A DNA stretch of 64,000 nt from Rhodobacter viridis (GTDB taxonomy: Bacteria; Pseudomonadota; Alphaproteobacteria; Rhodobacterales; Rhodobacteraceae), in assembly GCF_003217355.1 (NCBI RefSeq), contig NZ_QJTK01000015.1, forward strand, positions 1 to 64,000, given 5' to 3'. This document shows, in pieces, positions 27,149-35,813 of this stretch. Each line of letters starts with the position of its first letter. Position 1 is the first letter of the stretch. The position numbers and the translations under genes were made by a program. The notes beneath the pieces are model-generated. The model made no database searches. It saw nothing but the letters and a program-made list of their open reading frames with translations, and was not told the origin of the DNA.

Positions 27149-28285
27149 GTGAGCGTGACCCTTCCCCGCAGGACCCTTTTGCTGGGTCTTTCGGCGGTGC
27201 TTCTTGGCACTGCCTCCTGTGGCCTGCCCCGGCCCGGCCCGAACAAACGCGAAATCTTTGCCGGATCGGTGATGCGCAAGGGCGATGCCTTTGTCGTCAC
27301 CGTCGATGACCATGTGGCGCGGGCGACAGCGGTGCAGCCTGCGCTCGGCTTTTCCTCCAGCTTCCAGAACGCGGGCGTCGTCGGCTCGGACACGATCAAC
27401 CCGGGCGATACGCTGCAGCTGACGATCTGGGAAAACGTCGATGACGGGCTTCTGGCGCAGCAGGGCACGACCGCGACGCAGCTGACCGAAGTGCAGGTCG
27501 ATGGCGCGGGCTACATCTTCGTGCCCTATGCGGGCAAGATCAAGGCGGCGGGCAATTCCCCCGATGCCCTGCGCAAGATCATCACCGAGAAACTCGACGC
27601 CCAGACCCCCGATCCGCAGGTGCTGATCGCGCGGGCGGCGGGCGATGGCGCCACCGTCTCCGTCATGGGTTCGGTCGGCGGTCAGGGCGTCTATGCGATC
27701 GAACGGCCGACCCGCAAGCTCTCGGCGATGATCGCCCGCGCCGGGGGCGTGACGATCAAGCCCGAGATCACCAAGATCACCGTCAAACGCGGCGGCAAGC
27801 AGGGCACGGTCTGGCTGACCGATCTTTACAAGAACCCGAAGATGGACATCGCGCTGCGTCCGGGCGACGTGATCCTCGTCGAGGAAGACACCCGCGCCTT
27901 CACCTCGCTGGGCGCGACCGGGGCGCAGGCCCGCGTGCCCTTCGAGACGCAGACGCTCTCGGCCCTCGAAGCCATCGCCACCGTCGGCGGTCTGGCCTCG
28001 AACACGGCCGACCCGAAGGGCGTCTTCGTCTTCCGCAACGAGCCGGCGGAAATCGCGAATGTGGTGCTGGGCCGGACCGATCTCGTTGGCGATCAGCGCC
28101 TGGTCTACGTGCTCAACCTGACCGAGCCGAACGGCATGTTCCTGGCCCGTGACTTCGTGATCCGCGACGGCGACACCGTCTATGTCACCGAAGCGCCGTT
28201 CGTGCAGTGGCAGAAATCGCTTTCGGCGCTGACCGGCTCGGCCACGGCCGCAAGCTCGCTCGACAGCGTCGCCTCCGGGAACTGA
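27149..28285 (+). CDS. Wza/KpsD-type polysaccharide export outer-membrane lipoprotein
   Basis: A 378-residue protein that starts at a GTG with AAGAGGAG about 12 bases upstream. MSVTLPRRTLLLGLSAVLLGTASC ends in a lipobox (Cys24). The mature part has a Poly_export (PES) domain (INPGDTLQLTIWENVDD, then GYIFVPYAGKIKAAG) and SLBB-type repeats (VSVMGSVGGQGVYAIE, LSAMIARAGGVT, LRPGDVILVEED). This is the outer-membrane export channel of capsule secretion. The stop overlaps the next start (TGATG). KpsD or Wza would both fit; KpsD-like by context. Confidence 0.88.
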   Translation: MSVTLPRRTLLLGLSAVLLGTASCGLPRPGPNKREIFAGSVMRKGDAFVVTVDDHVARATAVQPALGFSSSFQNAGVVGSDTINPGDTLQLTIWENVDDGLLAQQGTTATQLTEVQVDGAGYIFVPYAGKIKAAGNSPDALRKIITEKLDAQTPDPQVLIARAAGDGATVSVMGSVGGQGVYAIERPTRKLSAMIARAGGVTIKPEITKITVKRGGKQGTVWLTDLYKNPKMDIALRPGDVILVEEDTRAFTSLGATGAQARVPFETQTLSALEAIATVGGLASNTADPKGVFVFRNEPAEIANVVLGRTDLVGDQRLVYVLNLTEPNGMFLARDFVIRDGDTVYVTEAPFVQWQKSLSALTGSATAASSLDSVASGN

Positions 28286-30324
28286 TGTCCCGAGAGAGAC
28301 AGGACAAGGCCGCTCCGGAGCCCGGCTCCGGGCGGCTTTTTCCATATGCGGCCGGGTTTCTCTGGCAACCGCAGCTGCGCGCGATGCTGCGCGCGGCGGG
28401 CTACCGCCTGCATCTGGGCCTGCCCGGCCCCGAGGATCGCGTCGCGGTCTGGGGCCGCTCGCCCTACGCCGCCCGCGGCGAGGCGGTGGCGGCGAAACGA
28501 AATGTCGGTCTGGTGCGGCTCGAAGATGCCTTCCTCCGTTCGATCCATCCGGGGCGCGTCAGCGGGGCGGGCGGACCGCTTGGGCTTTTGATCGACCCGT
28601 TCGGCGTGCATTTCGATGCCGCGCAGCCCTCGCTTCTGGAACGGATGCTGGCGCGCGAGCCGCTCGATGACACCGCGCTTCTCGATCGCGCCCGCGATGG
28701 CATCGCCCGGCTGAAGGCGCTAGATCTGTCGAAATACAATGACTTCGACGAAAAGCTTGCGCCGCCCGCGCCCGGCTATGTGCTGGTGATCGACCAGACC
28801 GCGGGGGATGCCTCGATCCTGCATGGCCGGGCGAGTGCGGCAACCTTCCGCGAGATGCTTGCCGTGGCGCAGATCGAAAATCCGGGCGCGCGGATCGTGA
28901 TCAAGACCCATCCCGAGACCCGGGCGGGCCTGCGCCCGGGCCACTACGGCCCCGCGAACGAGGACGCCCGCACGGTGCTTCTGAGCGATCCGGTCTCGCC
29001 CTGGGCGCTGCTCGAAGGCGCCATCGCGGTCTACACCGTCTCCTCGCTCATGGGCTACGAGGCGATCCTGGCCGGTCACAAGCCGCGCGTTTTCGGCCAG
29101 CCCTTCTACGCGGGCTGGGGTCTGACGCAGGATGAAAACCCGGTCGCGCGGCGGCAACGACGGCTGACCCGGGCGCAGATCTTTGCGGTCAGCCATATCC
29201 TTGCGCCAACCTGGTTCGATCCCTGTCGCGGCCGGTTGTGCCGTTTCGAGGAGGCGGTCGATCAGCTTGAAGCCGAGGTCCGCGCCTTTCGCGCCGACCG
29301 TGCGGGCCATGTCGCCACCGGCATGCGGCTGTGGAAACGCCGCCCGCTGCAGCAGTTCTTCGGCCGCGAAAAACCGCTGCGCTTTGCTGAGCCCCCGGAG
29401 CAGGCCGCGGCTGCGGCGCAGGCCTCGGGGCGCAGCCTGCTGATCTGGGCGGGCAAGGAACCGCCCGGTTTTGCAGCCCCCGCGCTGCGGGTCGAGGACG
29501 GTTTCCTGAGGTCGAAAGGTCTGGGTGCCGATCTGGTTCCGCCGCTGTCGCTTGTCACCGATGCGCAGGGGATTTACTTCGATCCGACCCGCCCGTCGGA
29601 TCTTGAAGACCTGATCTCCCGCCCGCCGCCGCCCGGCGGCGTCGCCCGGGCCGCGCGCCTGATCGCCGCGCTGCGCAAGAGTGGAGTGTCAAAATACAAC
29701 CTTGACGGGAATACCCCCGATCTGCCCGCAGGCCATCGCATCCTTGTTCCGGGGCAGGTCGAAGATGACGCCTCGATCCGCCTCGGCGCGGGGGAAATCT
29801 GCACGAATCTGGCCTTGCTGATGCGGGTTCGGGCAGCAAACCCCGCGGCGATTGTCCTTTTCAAACCGCACCCGGATGTCGAGGCCGGGTTGCGGCCGGG
29901 CGCCATCCCCGAGGCCGAGGCGCTGCGTTTCGCAAACCAGATCTTGCACAAATCGAACCCGATGGCGCTGATCGCCGCGGTGGACGAGGTCTGGACAATG
30001 ACCTCGCTTCTGGGATTCGAGGCGCTCTTGCGCGGCAAGAACGTCACCGTGACCGGAGCGCCCTTTTATGCCGGTTGGGGTCTGACCCGCGATCTTGGCG
30101 CAGTGCCCGACCGCCGCAAGGCCCGGCCGAGCCTTGAAGAGCTCGTCCATGCCGCGTTGATCGCCTATCCGCGGTATCTTGATCCGGTGACCCGCCGTCC
30201 CTGCCCGCCCGAGGTGGTGCTCGACCGGTTGGCGCACGGCCCCCTGCCCCGCCCCGGTCCGCTGAACCGAAGCTTGGCAAAGCTGCAGGGGCTGTTTGCG
30301 GGGGCTGCGTTTCTCTGGCGTTAG
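28285..30324 (+). CDS. kpsC: capsular polysaccharide biosynthesis protein KpsC
   Basis: A 679-residue, internally duplicated protein. Each half has the capsule-synthesis signature: RLEDAFLRSIHPGR with QPFYAGWGLTQDENPV in the first half, and VEDGFLRSKGLGAD with APFYAGWGLTRD in the second. IVIKTHPETRAGLRPGHYG and VLFKPHPDVEAGLRPG are matching donor-site blocks. KpsC is a dual beta-Kdo transferase that extends the poly-Kdo linker of group 2 capsules after KpsS. It overlaps ribD by 4 bases at the 3' end. It is the last gene of the three-gene plus-strand operon. Confidence 0.92.
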   Translation: MSRERQDKAAPEPGSGRLFPYAAGFLWQPQLRAMLRAAGYRLHLGLPGPEDRVAVWGRSPYAARGEAVAAKRNVGLVRLEDAFLRSIHPGRVSGAGGPLGLLIDPFGVHFDAAQPSLLERMLAREPLDDTALLDRARDGIARLKALDLSKYNDFDEKLAPPAPGYVLVIDQTAGDASILHGRASAATFREMLAVAQIENPGARIVIKTHPETRAGLRPGHYGPANEDARTVLLSDPVSPWALLEGAIAVYTVSSLMGYEAILAGHKPRVFGQPFYAGWGLTQDENPVARRQRRLTRAQIFAVSHILAPTWFDPCRGRLCRFEEAVDQLEAEVRAFRADRAGHVATGMRLWKRRPLQQFFGREKPLRFAEPPEQAAAAAQASGRSLLIWAGKEPPGFAAPALRVEDGFLRSKGLGADLVPPLSLVTDAQGIYFDPTRPSDLEDLISRPPPPGGVARAARLIAALRKSGVSKYNLDGNTPDLPAGHRILVPGQVEDDASIRLGAGEICTNLALLMRVRAANPAAIVLFKPHPDVEAGLRPGAIPEAEALRFANQILHKSNPMALIAAVDEVWTMTSLLGFEALLRGKNVTVTGAPFYAGWGLTRDLGAVPDRRKARPSLEELVHAALIAYPRYLDPVTRRPCPPEVVLDRLAHGPLPRPGPLNRSLAKLQGLFAGAAFLWR

Positions 30325-31412
30325 GCGCGCAGCCAACGCGCCAGCACGTCTTCGCCCATCGGCTGCACAGACGCGAGCTGATAGCGCGGGGCGTCACTCA
30401 AGCGGCTCACCCCAAGATCACCGATCCCGGGCTTCGCATCGCCGCCGAGAACCACGCCCGCGGTGAAACCGATCAGCTCGTCGACCAAACCGGCCGCCAT
30501 CAGGCTTGCCGCAAATTGCCCGCCGCCCTCGCAAAAGACCCGGGTCAGACCGCGCGCGGCCAAGGCGGCCATCAGGGCCATCGGGTCAAGACCCGTCTCA
30601 CCCGCAGGCGCTTCGATCAACTCGGCCCCGACCCCGGCCCAGAAATCCCGCGCCGCTTCGGGCGCTTCGACCCCATGAACCAACCACAGCGGCGCCTGCC
30701 CGACCGAACCCGCCAAGCGCCCGCGCGGCAGATCGAGACGGCGCGACGCCACCACCCGCACCGGCGCGCGCAGGGGCGTGAAGCTGCGCACAGTCAGCAG
30801 CGGATCATCCGCCCGCGCCGTGCCGCCGCCGACCAGAACCGCATCGAACCGCGCCCGCAGCGCCTGCACATGGGCGCGCGCTTGCGGCCCGGTAATCCAC
30901 TGGCTTTCGCCATTCGCCAAAGCGATCCTGCCGTCGAAACTCGCGCCCAGTTTCAGCGCCAGCCACGGACGTCCCTTTTCGATCCGGCTCAGAAACCCCG
31001 CCTGCGCCGCCCGCGCCTCGGCTTCAAGCACTCCGGTTTGCACCGAAATCCCCGCCGCGCGCAGCATCGCATGGCCCCGACCCGAGACCCGCGGATCGGG
31101 ATCTTCCATCGCCGAAACGACCCGCGCCACCCCCGCCGAAATCAGCGCCTCGGCACAGGGCGGGGTCTTGCCGTGATGGGCACAGGGTTCGAGCGTGACA
31201 TAGGCCGTGGCCCCACGCGCGGCGGCCCCCGCCTGATCCAGCGCCCGGCGCTCGGCATGCGGACGACCGCCGGGTTGGGTCCAGCCCCGCCCGACGATGC
31301 GCTCTTCGTTCACGATGACGCAGCCGACGGCGGGATTGGGCCAGACATTGCCCAAACCGCGCCCGGCCAGCCCCAGCGCCAGCCGCATGAAGCGGCTGTC
31401 GGCCTCGGTCAC
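30321..31412 (-). CDS. ribD: bifunctional pyrimidine deaminase/reductase RibD
   Basis: A 363-residue enzyme for the second and third steps of riboflavin synthesis. The N-terminal ~145 residues are a cytidine-deaminase-type domain with zinc ligands in PHAERRAL and [12 protein letters not shown]. The C-terminal reductase has [43 protein letters not shown] and [21 protein letters not shown]. The start is a GTG overlapping the nrdR stop (GTGA). It is co-transcribed with nrdR, as is usual in this group, but separated from ribE-ribBX-ribH-nusB by the capsule genes. Confidence 0.95.
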   Translation of the reverse strand: MTEADSRFMRLALGLAGRGLGNVWPNPAVGCVIVNEERIVGRGWTQPGGRPHAERRALDQAGAAARGATAYVTLEPCAHHGKTPPCAEALISAGVARVVSAMEDPDPRVSGRGHAMLRAAGISVQTGVLEAEARAAQAGFLSRIEKGRPWLALKLGASFDGRIALANGESQWITGPQARAHVQALRARFDAVLVGGGTARADDPLLTVRSFTPLRAPVRVVASRRLDLPRGRLAGSVGQAPLWLVHGVEAPEAARDFWAGVGAELIEAPAGETGLDPMALMAALAARGLTRVFCEGGGQFAASLMAAGLVDELIGFTAGVVLGGDAKPGIGDLGVSRLSDAPRYQLASVQPMGEDVLARWLRA

Positions 31413-31876
31413 TCGGCATCCCCCGACTGCGGGCGCAGTTCCGACACGAATTTGTCGAAATCGTCCGCCGCCTGGAAGTTCTTGTAAACGCTGGCAAAGC
31501 GCACATAGGCGACGGTATCGATCCGCGCCAGCGTCTCCATCACGATCTCGCCGATCGCGCGCGAGGGAATGTCGGTCTCGCCCAGACTTTCCAGCCGCCG
31601 CACGATGCCCGAGATCATCTGATCGATCCGCTCCGGCTCGATCGGGCGTTTCTGCATCGCGATCCGGATCGAGCGTTCCAGCTTGTCACGGTCGAAATCC
31701 TCGCGCCGCCCCGAGGTCTTGATCACCACCAGATCGCGCAGTTGCACGCGCTCATAGGTGGTGAAGCGACCGCCACAGGCCGGGCAGAACCGACGCCGCC
31801 GGATCGCCACATGATCCTCGGCCGGTCGGCTGTCCTTCACTTGAGTATCGACATTACCGCAAAACGGGCAGCGCAT
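31409..31876 (-). CDS. nrdR: transcriptional repressor NrdR
   Basis: A 155-residue protein of exactly typical length. It starts with a zinc ribbon (Cys3, Cys6, Cys31, Cys34) and continues with an ATP-cone domain ([21 protein letters not shown] and [11 protein letters not shown]). NrdR binds ATP/dATP and represses ribonucleotide reductase genes at paired NrdR boxes. It overlaps ribD (GTGA). Confidence 0.96.
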   Translation of the reverse strand: MRCPFCGNVDTQVKDSRPAEDHVAIRRRRFCPACGGRFTTYERVQLRDLVVIKTSGRREDFDRDKLERSIRIAMQKRPIEPERIDQMISGIVRRLESLGETDIPSRAIGEIVMETLARIDTVAYVRFASVYKNFQAADDFDKFVSELRPQSGDAE

Positions 31877-32044
31877 GGCGTCCCCCCTCTAATGTTCCTG
31901 CCTCAGATTGGGGTCTGTCGCCCCGGTTATCCACAGGACTATAGGGGGAGGGCGAGGGATCGGGTAGCGCAAATCGGCACCTACCAGATACGGGGCGGCA
32001 ACTGTGGCGGCGCGGACTCAGGCGCCCGCGCCGGGTCACCTGGA

Positions 32045-32416
32045 TCAGGCTTTCGGCACCGCCGGAGCCGGGGCGGTCGTCAGCGCCGCGGGCTGCGCGG
32101 CCGAGCGGTCCCTGGCATAGATCGCAAGGCACTCGGGCATGATGCCCATCACCTGCACCTCTTTCGCATAGGCGGCATCGACCGCCTCGGCCGACATCGG
32201 CTTCGACTTTTGCCCGAGCGGCGCCAGCGAGCCGTCGCCCTTGCCGGTCACCAGCGCGAACTGGCCCCCGGGCTCGGCGGTGACATAGGCAAAGCAGGTC
32301 CCGGCCTGCGACATCCGGGGCGCCTTCGGATCGGCGGGCATGCCCTCGACACAGGCAGCAAGCACAAGCGGGGCAAGAAGCAGCAAAGATGCGGTGCGGG
32401 CGGAAGCAATGGGCAT
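32045..32416 (-). CDS. hypothetical lipoprotein
   Basis: A 123-residue protein. MPIASARTASLLLLAPLVLAAC is a clear lipoprotein signal with Cys22. The mature part has AGTCFAYVTAEPGGQFALVTGKG and CLAIYARDRSA, then an Ala/Pro-rich tail. I do not recognise the family. The in-frame start at 32548 would place 44 unrelated residues before the signal, so 32416 is used. The divergent histidine kinase starts 130 bases away. Confidence 0.65.
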   Translation of the reverse strand: MPIASARTASLLLLAPLVLAACVEGMPADPKAPRMSQAGTCFAYVTAEPGGQFALVTGKGDGSLAPLGQKSKPMSAEAVDAAYAKEVQVMGIMPECLAIYARDRSAAQPAALTTAPAPAVPKA

Positions 32417-32546
32417 GGGAACCTCGTGAAAATCTCGCCTCACGGTAGCAGCCTGCACGAAAGGGGCAAGGGCAAAGCGGTGCGGTTGCCCCTGCCCGCG
32501 CGATGCGGCATCTTCCCGGAAACCGCGCCCCTTTCCGCAAGGCATC

Positions 32547-33809
32547 ATGCAGCCCCCCGAACCTACCGACAGCGACCGACGCGCCGCGCGCGAGACCGGA
32601 CGGCTTCTGGTGCAGATCCGCTGGCTGGCGATCGCCGGTCAGATCGCGGCGACGTTCTTTGCCGCGCAGGTGCTGGGGCTGGCGCTACCGCTCGAGCGGA
32701 TGGCGCTGGTGATCGCGGGGCTTGTCGGCTTCAACGGGATCATCGCGCTCGCGATGCGGCGCGGTGCAAGGCTGCCCGATGCGATGCTGGCGCTGCAACT
32801 GGGCGTCGACACGCTGACGCTGGCGGCGCTGATTGCGCTCGCCGGGGCGACGGCCAGCCCCTTTGCCATGCTGCTCCTCGTGCCACTTCTGCTGGCGCTG
32901 TCGCTCTGTTCCCCGCGGGCGGCGCTGCCGATCTATCTTCTGGCGAACCTCTGCATCGGGGCGCTTGTCGCCTTCGGCCCAGTTTCCGGCACGGCGCTGG
33001 TGCCGGCCTTCGGGCTCAGCTCGACGCTGATGGCGTGGTTCGTGCTGCGCCTGCGCCTGACCGTTGCCGCCCGCGACCGCGCCATCGAGGAACTGCGCCG
33101 CGCCAAGACCGAGGCGGATCAGTTGGCCGGGCTCGGCCTTCTCGCCTCGGGGATGGCGCATGAGCTGGGCACGCCGCTGACGACGCTCGCCGTGACGCTC
33201 GACGACTGGGCCGAGATCGGCTTGCCCGAGGGCGCGGCGCGGCAAAAGGATCTGGAAACGATGGTCGCCCAGCTCAAGCGCTGCCGCGCCATCGTCACCC
33301 GCACCCTGCAGGCGGCCGGGCGCGAGCGGCTCGAGGCCGCCGCCGCCGTTCCCGCCGAGGCCGAAATCCGCCACATCCTTGCGCTTTGGTCGGGGGCGCG
33401 CGGCCGCACGCGCGTGCCGGTCACGGCCGACCCCAGCCTGCGCGGGGCGCAGATGCTCTCGGCGCCGATCCTAGAAGCCGCGCTGATCAACCTGCTCGAC
33501 AATGCCGAAAGCGCCGCCCCCGGCACGGTCGCCGCCTGCCTGAGCCGTGCGGGCGAGCGGCTGATCCTGCGCCTTTCCGACCGCGGTCCGGGCTTTCCCG
33601 AAACCGTGCTGTCGCAGCCCGGCACCCCCTTCGTCTCGGGCACGGGCGCGCCGGGCCGCGGGCTGGGCCTTTTTCTCGCCCGCAATGCGATCGATCGCCT
33701 TGGCGGCCGGATGACCCTGCGCAATGCCGCCACCGGGGCCGAGGTCGAGATCGCCTTTCCGCTGCTTGACCGCCCCCAGACCGAAGAGGCCGCCGATGCC
33801 CGCGCCTGA
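32547..33809 (+). CDS. RegB/PrrB/ActS-like sensor histidine kinase
   Basis: A 420-residue kinase with about six transmembrane helices in the first ~160 residues and no periplasmic sensor. The H-box is GMAHELGTPLTTLAVTL, the distinctive HELGTPL form of the RegB/PrrB/ActS redox kinases. ATP-site blocks are present: N-box INLLDNAES, then LSDRGPGFPE (G1) and GRGLGLFLARNAID (G2). It overlaps the regulator gene by 14 bases. RegB kinases respond to quinone pool and redox state. This one is shorter than typical RegB (about 460) and may be a paralogue rather than RegB itself. Confidence 0.85.
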   Translation: MQPPEPTDSDRRAARETGRLLVQIRWLAIAGQIAATFFAAQVLGLALPLERMALVIAGLVGFNGIIALAMRRGARLPDAMLALQLGVDTLTLAALIALAGATASPFAMLLLVPLLLALSLCSPRAALPIYLLANLCIGALVAFGPVSGTALVPAFGLSSTLMAWFVLRLRLTVAARDRAIEELRRAKTEADQLAGLGLLASGMAHELGTPLTTLAVTLDDWAEIGLPEGAARQKDLETMVAQLKRCRAIVTRTLQAAGRERLEAAAAVPAEAEIRHILALWSGARGRTRVPVTADPSLRGAQMLSAPILEAALINLLDNAESAAPGTVAACLSRAGERLILRLSDRGPGFPETVLSQPGTPFVSGTGAPGRGLGLFLARNAIDRLGGRMTLRNAATGAEVEIAFPLLDRPQTEEAADARA

Positions 33810-34368
33810 CCGCTGCCTGCTGATCGTCGAGGACGACCCGCATCTGGCCGAAACGCTCGCCAGCGCCTTCACGCGCCGCGGCTATGCCGTCCACACCGCG
33901 CTGCGCGAAGACAGCGCCATCGCGCTGGCTGCGCGGATCCGGCCCACCCATGCGCTGGTCGATCTGAAACTGGCCGAGGGCTCGGGCCTTGGGGTCGTCA
34001 AGGCCCTCGCCACCCTCGACGCCCCGCCCGCCATCGTCGTGCTGACCGGCTTTGCCGCTGTGGCGACGGCGGTCGAAGCGATCAAGCTCGGCGCCACCCA
34101 ATATCTGGCAAAGCCCGCCACCGCGCGCGAAATCGAAGCCGCCTTTTCCCACCGCGCGGGGATGGCCATGCCGGAAATCGAAGCCCCGCAGGTCGGCGTG
34201 AAAGCGCAGGAATGGGAGCTGATCCAGCGCACCCTGGCGGAAACCGGCTTCAACGTCTCGGAAACCGCGCGGCGTCTGGGCATGCACCGCCGCACGCTGG
34301 CGCGTAAACTCGCCGCCCGAAAGGCCGCGGGCGAGGACATCGGCAGCATCGTCGATTTCGAAGACTGA
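33796..34368 (+). CDS. RegA/PrrA/ActR-like response regulator
   Basis: A 190-residue regulator. Receiver: LLIVEDDPHLAETLASAF acidic pair, phospho-acceptor Asp in ALVDLKLAEGSGL, Thr in VVLTGFAA, and Lys in YLAKPA. The C-terminus is a Fis-type helix-turn-helix, NVSETARRLGMHRRTLARKLAARKA, nearly the same as the invariant RegA DNA-binding region (NVSETARRLNMHRRTL). It differs in the receiver and tail from classic RegA, suggesting a paralogue. With the kinase it probably acts on redox-controlled promoters; cydABX is the adjacent candidate. Confidence 0.88.
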   Translation: MPAPDRCLLIVEDDPHLAETLASAFTRRGYAVHTALREDSAIALAARIRPTHALVDLKLAEGSGLGVVKALATLDAPPAIVVLTGFAAVATAVEAIKLGATQYLAKPATAREIEAAFSHRAGMAMPEIEAPQVGVKAQEWELIQRTLAETGFNVSETARRLGMHRRTLARKLAARKAAGEDIGSIVDFED

Positions 34369-34375
34369 TCCCTTT

Positions 34376-34450
34376 TCTTCTTGGCGCAAATACGCTGGGG
34401 GTCCGGGGGCAAAGCCCCCGGCGGGTCGCCGCGGCAAGGCCGCGGCGAAA
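34376..34450 (+). repeat. intergenic repeat element (CTTGG...AAATAC...GGGG family)
   Basis: Contains TTCTTGGCGCAAATACGCTG, then a GC hairpin (GGGGGTCCGGGGGCAAAGCCCCCGG) and a second CCGCGGC-rich stem. The same core recurs at about 41064, 45465 and 56322. It lies after the stop of the RegA-like gene and may act as its terminator. Confidence 0.6.
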
Positions 34451-34528
34451 CAAAAGGGCCGGCCGGGCAGAACCCGACCGGCCAGGGCACCCCGAACCGC
34501 GAAGGGACGCGGGATCGGGAAACCTTGC

Positions 34529-34639
34529 TCAAAGCTCGCCGCGGCGGCGGCGATCTTCCTGCATCTCGAACCACATCGCGTTCAGCACCCCGAACATCAC
34601 CGCCACCGGCAGGCCCAGAAGCCAGGCAAAATACCACAT
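34529..34639 (-). CDS. cydX: cytochrome bd oxidase small subunit CydX
   Basis: A 36-residue single-helix protein: MWYFAWLLGLPVAVMFGVLN, then AMWFEMQEDRRRRGEL. This is the CydX/CydX-like consensus, an N-terminal MWYF(A/T)W(I/L)LG membrane helix and a charged C-terminus. It is preceded by GGGAG and lies 12 bases after cydB on the same strand. CydX stabilises the heme centres of cytochrome bd oxidase in other bacteria. It is easily missed by gene callers because of its length. Confidence 0.93.
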   Translation of the reverse strand: MWYFAWLLGLPVAVMFGVLNAMWFEMQEDRRRRGEL

Positions 34640-34651
34640 GTTGCGTCTCCC

Positions 34652-35809
34652 TCAGTAGGCGTTCGGATTGCGAGCGATGTCGTCGGGGCGCACCTTGCCC
34701 CAGAGCACCTTGTAGACCCACGACGTGTAGGCCAGGATGATCGGCAGGAAAATCACCGTCGAGACCAGCATGATGAACAGCGTCATGTGCGACGAGGAAC
34801 TGTCCCAGACCGTCAGCGAGGCCGAGGGGTTCAAGGACGAGGGCAGGATGAACGGGAACATGCTCAGCCCCACGGTCGAGATCACGCCGAAGATGCCGAT
34901 CATCGAGGCCGTCACCGCCCAGCCGCTCCAGAACCGCATCAGCACGACCGCGCTGCCAAGGCCCAGCACGCCAAGCGCCGGGGCAACGGCGATCCACGGC
35001 CGGGTCTGATAGGCATCGATCCACGAGCCGCCACGCACCACCTCGGACAGAAGCGGGTTCGACGGGCCGAAGTGATCGGGCTCGGTGACGAACTGATAGG
35101 CCGGGATGCCGAAGGCGAGCCAGACCCCGGCAAGGGCAAAGGTGACGATCGTCGCCACGCCAGCCCAAGAGCCGATCCGCCGCGCCCGCGCCTGCACCGC
35201 GCCCTCGGTCTTCAGCACGAGCCAGGCCGCGCCATGCGCGATGTGCATCGAGAGCGACACGACACCGACGAACAAGGCAAACGGGTTCAAGAGGCCCAGC
35301 AGTTTCATCAGCGGGTTGCCCGGATAGATCGGCAACAGCGTCTCGTCGAGGGTGAAGGGCACGCCTTGCAGCACATTGCCCACCGCCACGCCGAAGATCA
35401 GCGCGGGCACGACGCCGCCCACCACCAGCGCCCAGTCCCAGCGCGTGCGCCAGACATGGCTTTCCTTCTTGTTGCGATACTTGAACCCCACCGGCCGCAG
35501 GATCAGCGCCGCCAGAACAAGGAACATCGCCAGATAGAAGCCCGAGAAGCTGACCGCATAAAGCGGTGGCCAGGCGGCAAAGATCGCCCCGCCGCCCAGG
35601 ATCAACCAGACCTGGTTGCCCTCCCAGACCGGGCCGATGGTGTTGATCACCACCCGCCGCTCGGCATCGGTCTGCGCGACGAAGGGGTTCAGCGCCGCCA
35701 CCCCCATGTCGAAGCCGTCGGTGGCCGCGAGCCCGATCAGAAGGACACCCAGCAGCCCCCACCAGATCACGCGCAGGATTTCATAGCTCAGAAGGTCATG
35801 CAGGATCAT
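34652..35809 (-). CDS. cydB: cytochrome bd ubiquinol oxidase subunit II
   Basis: A 385-residue polytopic subunit with the usual nine-helix layout. The start ILHDLLSYEILRVIWWGLLGVLLIGLA, the block AATDGFDMGVAALNPF, and GPVWEGNQVWLILGGGAIFAAWP are highly conserved in CydB. It starts 4 bases after the cydA stop. Its size (about 379-385) is standard. Confidence 0.95.
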   Translation of the reverse strand: MILHDLLSYEILRVIWWGLLGVLLIGLAATDGFDMGVAALNPFVAQTDAERRVVINTIGPVWEGNQVWLILGGGAIFAAWPPLYAVSFSGFYLAMFLVLAALILRPVGFKYRNKKESHVWRTRWDWALVVGGVVPALIFGVAVGNVLQGVPFTLDETLLPIYPGNPLMKLLGLLNPFALFVGVVSLSMHIAHGAAWLVLKTEGAVQARARRIGSWAGVATIVTFALAGVWLAFGIPAYQFVTEPDHFGPSNPLLSEVVRGGSWIDAYQTRPWIAVAPALGVLGLGSAVVLMRFWSGWAVTASMIGIFGVISTVGLSMFPFILPSSLNPSASLTVWDSSSSHMTLFIMLVSTVIFLPIILAYTSWVYKVLWGKVRPDDIARNPNAY

Positions 35810-35813
35810 GGTG

